Positions 29,110 through 31,785 of a stretch of 31,785 bases of DNA are shown piece by piece. The notes below the pieces were generated by a model. The model had not been told where the DNA came from and made no database searches. It saw only the letters and a program-made list of their open reading frames with translations. The position numbers and the translations under genes were made by a program. Numbering within the stretch: position 1 is the first letter of the stretch; every line of letters begins with the position of its first letter. Origin of the DNA: a virus; IMG/VR virus record IMGVR_UViG_3300032516_000108, positions 1 to 31,785 of that record; one strand, written 5' to 3'.

Positions 29110-29573
29110 TGCTAGAAGTCACAGCCGTGCAATTGATTGCAGAGGCTAGATCCTGGATCGGTACTCCCTACCACCATCAAGCTCGGTTAAAGGGAGTGGG
29201 GGTCGATTGCGCGGGTGTGCCCATCTGTGTAGGGCGCAATCTCAAACTGTTCCCTCCGGAAATGGACATCACGCACTATGCGCGGGTGCCGGATGGTGTG
29301 AGTCTGATAGACCATTGTAATCAATGGATGTCCCCGATCCCTATTGAGGACGCGATGTTCTCGGACATAGGCATATTCAGGTTCGCGTACGATCCCCAGC
29401 ATCTGGGAATTCTGGCCGACTATCTCCATGGTGGGTTTTCGGTCATTCACAGTCTTGATCGTAATGGTTCTGTGCGTGGCTCGGTGATAGAGCACAGGCT
29501 TGCAAACAAATTCAAGGACAACATGATTGCCTGTTACCGTATCCCTGGAGTGGTAGGGCAATGGCGCAGTTAG
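29109..29573 (+). CDS. NlpC/P60-family tail peptidase
   Basis: Protein of 154 aa, ATG 29109. AEARSWIGTPYHHQARLKGV and GVDCAGVP give the catalytic Cys (DCAG) typical of the NlpC/P60 superfamily, and DPQHLGILADY contains the likely catalytic His. These enzymes cut peptide cross-links in peptidoglycan. In GTA-like tails they are thought to locally open the cell wall during DNA entry. A 12-bp dyad site (29129-29140) lies within the gene (QLIA). The gene ends with a 13-bp overlap with the hub gene. Identification is strong by motif and neighbours. Confidence 0.9.
   Translation: MLEVTAVQLIAEARSWIGTPYHHQARLKGVGVDCAGVPICVGRNLKLFPPEMDITHYARVPDGVSLIDHCNQWMSPIPIEDAMFSDIGIFRFAYDPQHLGILADYLHGGFSVIHSLDRNGSVRGSVIEHRLANKFKDNMIACYRIPGVVGQWRS
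29129..29140 (+). promoter_or_regulatory. 12-bp dyad site 6, in the NlpC/P60 gene
   Basis: GCAATTGATTGC, with flanks giving TGCAAT and ATTGCA. It codes QLIA in the same frame as the other coding sites. Confidence 0.65.
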
Positions 29574-31785
29574 TAGTAGCTGCTGCTGCGGTGGTTGCAG
29601 ATGCCTATGCCCCAGGCTCAGGGGCGTACGTCTGGATGGCTGGTAATATACTTCTAGCCCTCACTGCTCCTAATCAAAAAGTTCAGGGTCCTCGTCTTCA
29701 GGATCTGAAGGCAACTACGAGCAGCTATGGGATGGTTATTCCACCTTTGTACGGGCATCCTAGAGTATCTGGGGCCGTCATCTGGAGCAGTGACAAACGG
29801 GAGATATCCCACACCACAAGTTCTGGGGGTAAGGGAGGTCCTGGGGTGGACAGCACGACCTACACTTACGAAATCGACATCCTATACATGGTGAGTGAGT
29901 CCCAGATCTCCGGGGTCACAAGAATCTGGAAGTACGGGGACCTTAAATACAGCACCAGAACTGACAGCCCACCAGAAGCTCTTGAGGCTAGTCTGAGTAC
30001 GACCATGTGGGAAGACTTCATAGTCTATTCTGGCTCCCCCACTCAAGTTCCTGATCCAACGTATGAGACGGTGGTAGGCATTGGGCAAGCCCCAGCTTAC
30101 CGTGATCGTGGGACGATCATGATCAAGAGCTTTCAACTTGGTAGCAGTGGCCAACTGCCTAATTTGACGTTTGAGGTGGCCCAGGGTCTTGCGGTGGCTG
30201 GGTATGCCGACCTGCTGTTGATGCACATGGATCCCATATTCGTGGATACCTATGACCCAATCACTCAAACAGTTGTTCCCGCATTGAGTCCAGCCACAGG
30301 ATACGTGGATGCAGTTTCTGGGCATACGTGGGTGCCCTTAACCGGGACGACGACCGTAAACACCCAGGCCAAATTTGGGAGCGGATCCTTTACGCACCTG
30401 ACTTTACCGGATTTGGCATCTCTCAGTGCTTCTCTAAGTTTGAATGTGGCTGTCAGTAAATTTGCCATTGAGACGCAGATAAGGATGGCGACTGCCGCAG
30501 ATAGGACAGCAGAGGTCAGTTTGACATTGGCCGGTACGAACATAAAGCTCTTGTACCAAGCTGACAACAAGATCAGATTGACTGTCACGGATCCCATAAA
30601 TGGGACGACTTTCGCAGAAACTTCTAGCACCTTCACCACTTTGGGCACTTGGATCCACGTTCAGGGGACCTACGATGGTGCGACCCTGAAAGTGTTTGTC
30701 GCCGGGGTCCAGGAGGCTTCCCAGACCGGAGTATTTCAGGCTCTAGTAGGTACCTATCTTGGGGTCATAAAGACCACGGCGGTGGGTGGCACAGGATCTA
30801 TGTGGTTGGATGAGGTACGAGTGGTCTATGGAGACCCTGTGCACACTTCGGGGTTCACCCCCCCTGCGGCTGCGTATGTGCGGTCTTATTTGACGGCCGA
30901 TCCAACGGATCAAGATCTTAGTCTAGTGGTGTCAGATTTGGCTGTTCGTGGGGGGCTGCTGCCTGGGGATATCGATGTAACGGCTTTGGTAGGAAAATTT
31001 GTACGATCCTATGCTGTGAGTGCGGGAACCAGTGCCAGAGCGGCCATAGAAATCCTTCAGTCGGTATTCCTATTTGACTGCCTAGAATCTCAGGGAATAC
31101 TGAAGTTCGTACTTCGAGGTGGCTCGACCGTGGCCACTTTGCAATTCACAGATCTAGGAGCAAGCACTGGTACTCCGAATGACGATCCGCTTCAATTCCA
31201 AAGAATGTCGGACCTGGAAGCTCCGGCCTCGACGTTGATCAAGTACTCCAATGTTTTAGATGACTACCAAGATGGGGCAGAGGGGTCAGAGAGACTGGTT
31301 AGCAGTAGCAATAGTGCGTCCATGGTGGAGATTCCAGTGGGCATGACCCCCACTGAGGCCAAACAACTAGCTGATATTTACAACCAAAATCTTTCCAACA
31401 CCTTGATAGGGGCCAACAGCTTTACGATAGCCCCCGCATGGAAGCATTTGGAGCCAACAGACGCGATCCTGGTGTTTGATGAGGATGGAACGTCCTATCG
31501 ATTCAGAATCAACAAGATTCTCGATGGAGACGGGGTTCGTAAATTGGATGTGGAACTAGATAGTGCGAGTTCATACACTAGCGGCGCGGTGACGGACATC
31601 ACGTATGCGCCTATTGTGGCTGTCACAGTAATTCCTAAGTCTTTGTTTGAGATCTTGGACACCCCTATCCTGAGAGATGCTGACAACTACATGGGGTTGT
31701 ACATAGCGGCTAAGGGGGTGTCCATTCCTTGGCCCGGGGGTGAAGTATTCAAGAGTCCAGACAACAGCACTTTTGAATCAAAAAC
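29561..31785 (+). CDS. GTA gp15-like tail hub protein with LamG-like insert (partial)
   Basis: At least 741 aa; it starts at ATG 29561 (AGGG at 29555-29558) and runs off the end of the window. The N-terminus matches the GTA gp15 or phage-tail_3 group: QGPRLQDLKATTSSYGMVIP, LYGHPRVSGAVIWSSDKREI, TYEIDILYMVSESQISGVTR and IWKYGDLKY. About 245-435 holds an insert: AKFGSGSFTHLTLPDL and WIHVQGTYDGATLKVFVAGV are typical of laminin G/concanavalin-like domains, which often bind sugars. After it the tail fold resumes (SVFLFDCLESQGILKFVLRG). The insert could contact host surface glycans or brace the tip. No TIM barrel is visible within the part present. Confidence 0.88.
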   Translation, partial: MAQLVVAAAAVVADAYAPGSGAYVWMAGNILLALTAPNQKVQGPRLQDLKATTSSYGMVIPPLYGHPRVSGAVIWSSDKREISHTTSSGGKGGPGVDSTTYTYEIDILYMVSESQISGVTRIWKYGDLKYSTRTDSPPEALEASLSTTMWEDFIVYSGSPTQVPDPTYETVVGIGQAPAYRDRGTIMIKSFQLGSSGQLPNLTFEVAQGLAVAGYADLLLMHMDPIFVDTYDPITQTVVPALSPATGYVDAVSGHTWVPLTGTTTVNTQAKFGSGSFTHLTLPDLASLSASLSLNVAVSKFAIETQIRMATAADRTAEVSLTLAGTNIKLLYQADNKIRLTVTDPINGTTFAETSSTFTTLGTWIHVQGTYDGATLKVFVAGVQEASQTGVFQALVGTYLGVIKTTAVGGTGSMWLDEVRVVYGDPVHTSGFTPPAAAYVRSYLTADPTDQDLSLVVSDLAVRGGLLPGDIDVTALVGKFVRSYAVSAGTSARAAIEILQSVFLFDCLESQGILKFVLRGGSTVATLQFTDLGASTGTPNDDPLQFQRMSDLEAPASTLIKYSNVLDDYQDGAEGSERLVSSSNSASMVEIPVGMTPTEAKQLADIYNQNLSNTLIGANSFTIAPAWKHLEPTDAILVFDEDGTSYRFRINKILDGDGVRKLDVELDSASSYTSGAVTDITYAPIVAVTVIPKSLFEILDTPILRDADNYMGLYIAAKGVSIPWPGGEVFKSPDNSTFESK

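Noticed and set aside
1-31785. CRISPR arrays, tRNA genes, insertion sequences, attachment sites
   Set aside because: No regularly spaced direct repeats, cloverleaf-like tRNA pattern, transposase or integrase was seen on either strand.

Overview
The window is a continuous piece of a tailed bacteriophage (siphovirus-type) genome. Every convincing gene reads on the + strand, genes are tightly packed with many ATGA/GTGA stop-start overlaps, and the order runs from replication and accessory genes to a full head and tail module. The tail tip is of the gene-transfer-agent (GTA) type: DUF2460, DUF2163, NlpC/P60, then a GTA gp15-like hub. Strong Shine-Dalgarno sites and sigma70-type promoters point to a Gram-negative, probably proteobacterial host. 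A Pseudomonas-like host would fit, but the sequence alone does not prove it. No terminase, lysis, integrase or helicase gene is visible here, so these must lie outside the window.

Region 1 (1-5403) holds small regulatory or accessory genes: a partial CDS, a zinc-ribbon/winged-helix protein, a CsrA-like protein with an insert, a Cys-rich protein, two protein tyrosine phosphatase (PTP)-like proteins flanking an unknown 345-aa protein, and three unknowns. Region 2 (5411-9294) holds a family A DNA polymerase with 3'-5' exonuclease, a small helical protein, a DUF2325 protein and a doubtful small ORF. It ends at a rho-independent terminator (9348-9372). Region 3 (9447-18627) is the head module: portal, three overlapping genes that share an NPYxDxxGxF linker (metallopeptidase-like, DUF3626-like and MuF proteins), a 46-aa ORF, an XkdF-type protease, a scaffold-like protein and the major capsid protein, followed by a second terminator (18650-18677). 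Region 4 (18735-31785) holds connector and tail genes: adaptor, tail completion, terminator-like, a beta-rich protein, tail tube, a chaperone with a -1 frameshift, tape measure and GTA-like tip. The hub gene runs off the window end and carries an inserted LamG-like domain.

Two regulatory patterns stand out. First, nine promoter-like sites have exactly 17 bp between hexamers. Three or four upstream ones are near-consensus (TTGACA...TATACT), and the later ones form a second class (TTGnnn...TAGAAT, often within GGACTTAGAAT). Several overlap the stop codon of the preceding gene. Second, a 12-bp dyad, GCAATTGATTGC (half-sites GCAAT/ATTGC with a fixed TG/CA centre), occurs six times without mismatch between 7.8 and 29.1 kb. 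Two copies lie on late promoters, one lies just upstream of another promoter, and three lie inside genes. This is the most likely undescribed system in the window: a dispersed operator or stoperator-like network, or another phage DNA-marking site.
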